Positions 63,872-64,000 of a stretch of 64,000 nucleotides of DNA are shown in pieces (the first letter of the stretch is position 1; each line of letters starts with the position of its first letter). The notes under the pieces are model-generated. The model did not search any database, had not been told where the DNA came from, and was given only the letters and a program-made list of their open reading frames with translations. Both the position numbers and the translations under genes were made by a program. This DNA comes from Streptomyces sp. CNH099 (GTDB taxonomy: Bacteria > Actinomycetota > Actinomycetes > Streptomycetales > Streptomycetaceae), in the NCBI GenBank assembly GCA_000514715.1, contig AZWL01000008.1, positions 124,001-188,000 of the forward strand, given 5' to 3'.

Positions 63872-64000
63872 GAGCGTGTAACACCCCGCGTGCCCGCGGT
63901 GATTCCCGGTGACGCGAACGGATTGTGCGCACCGCCGCCGTGCGGCCGGCCGGCGCCGCTGCCGCCGCCGGGACACCGGCTGGAGCAATCTGGATCAACG

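Overview
The window is a stretch of a high-GC actinomycete chromosome, almost certainly a Streptomyces or a close relative. The evidence is WhiA, RbpA, mycothiol-type enzymes, a DUF397/XRE (Scr-like) pair, DasR-type operators, GTG starts and rare TTA codons. No rRNA, tRNA, CRISPR array, integrase or insertion sequence was recognised.

Layout. 1-2.6 kb: an N-acetylglucosamine kinase cut by the window edge, facing a SIS-domain sugar-phosphate protein across a dre-like operator, then a SpoIIE-type phosphatase with a broken frame. 2.6-9.7 kb (minus strand): a central-carbon and housekeeping block (pgi, an MFS exporter, rbpA, secG, tpiA, pgk, gap). 9.9-12.9 kb: a secreted zinc carboxypeptidase, frameshifted. 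13-18.1 kb: uvrC-rapZ-yvcK-whiA, transcribed leftwards. 18.2-20.0 kb: a small decayed hypothetical locus with type VII-secretion flavour. 20-24.5 kb: a PfkB sugar kinase, and a large secreted protein joining a phosphodiester glycosidase (NAGPA-like) to a metallophosphatase, with a second, better dre-like site upstream. 24.8-29.4 kb: uvrA, a mycothiol-dependent isomerase-like protein and an MBL hydrolase. 29.4-41.7 kb: the accessory region, with an XRE/TPR regulator and its small partner, a PaaX-like regulator beside a secreted esterase, an Scr2/DUF397 pair, and a type I restriction-modification operon hsdR-hsdS-hsdM followed by a HEPN-motif protein. 41.8-48 kb: terC, a TerD/FtsK-like fusion, terD and uvrB. 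48.3-64 kb: mostly single genes (GDPD, MHYT protein, methylguanine methyltransferase, psuG, an XRE-MetAP divergent pair, a degenerate uridine-kinase-like protein, a beta-helix membrane protein, a Tat-exported TIM-barrel protein under a LacI-type palindrome, nitroreductase, coaE, PAC2).

How the parts fit. The three excinuclease genes uvrA, uvrB and uvrC all lie here. The gap-pgk-tpiA-secG series is one transcription direction with strong intercistronic hairpins. Two dre-like sites, at the GlcNAc kinase/SIS pair and before the NAGPA-phosphatase fusion, suggest a shared N-acetylglucosamine response. Defence-type genes (type I RM, HEPN, Scr pair, XRE/TPR pair) are clustered between uvrA and terC, and three genes there contain TTA codons.

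Caution: four apparent single-base deletions, all in GC-rich runs, break three genes. Sequencing or assembly errors are at least as likely as real decay. Starts were chosen by ribosome binding site and family conservation. All functional statements rest on motif recognition, not on database searches.
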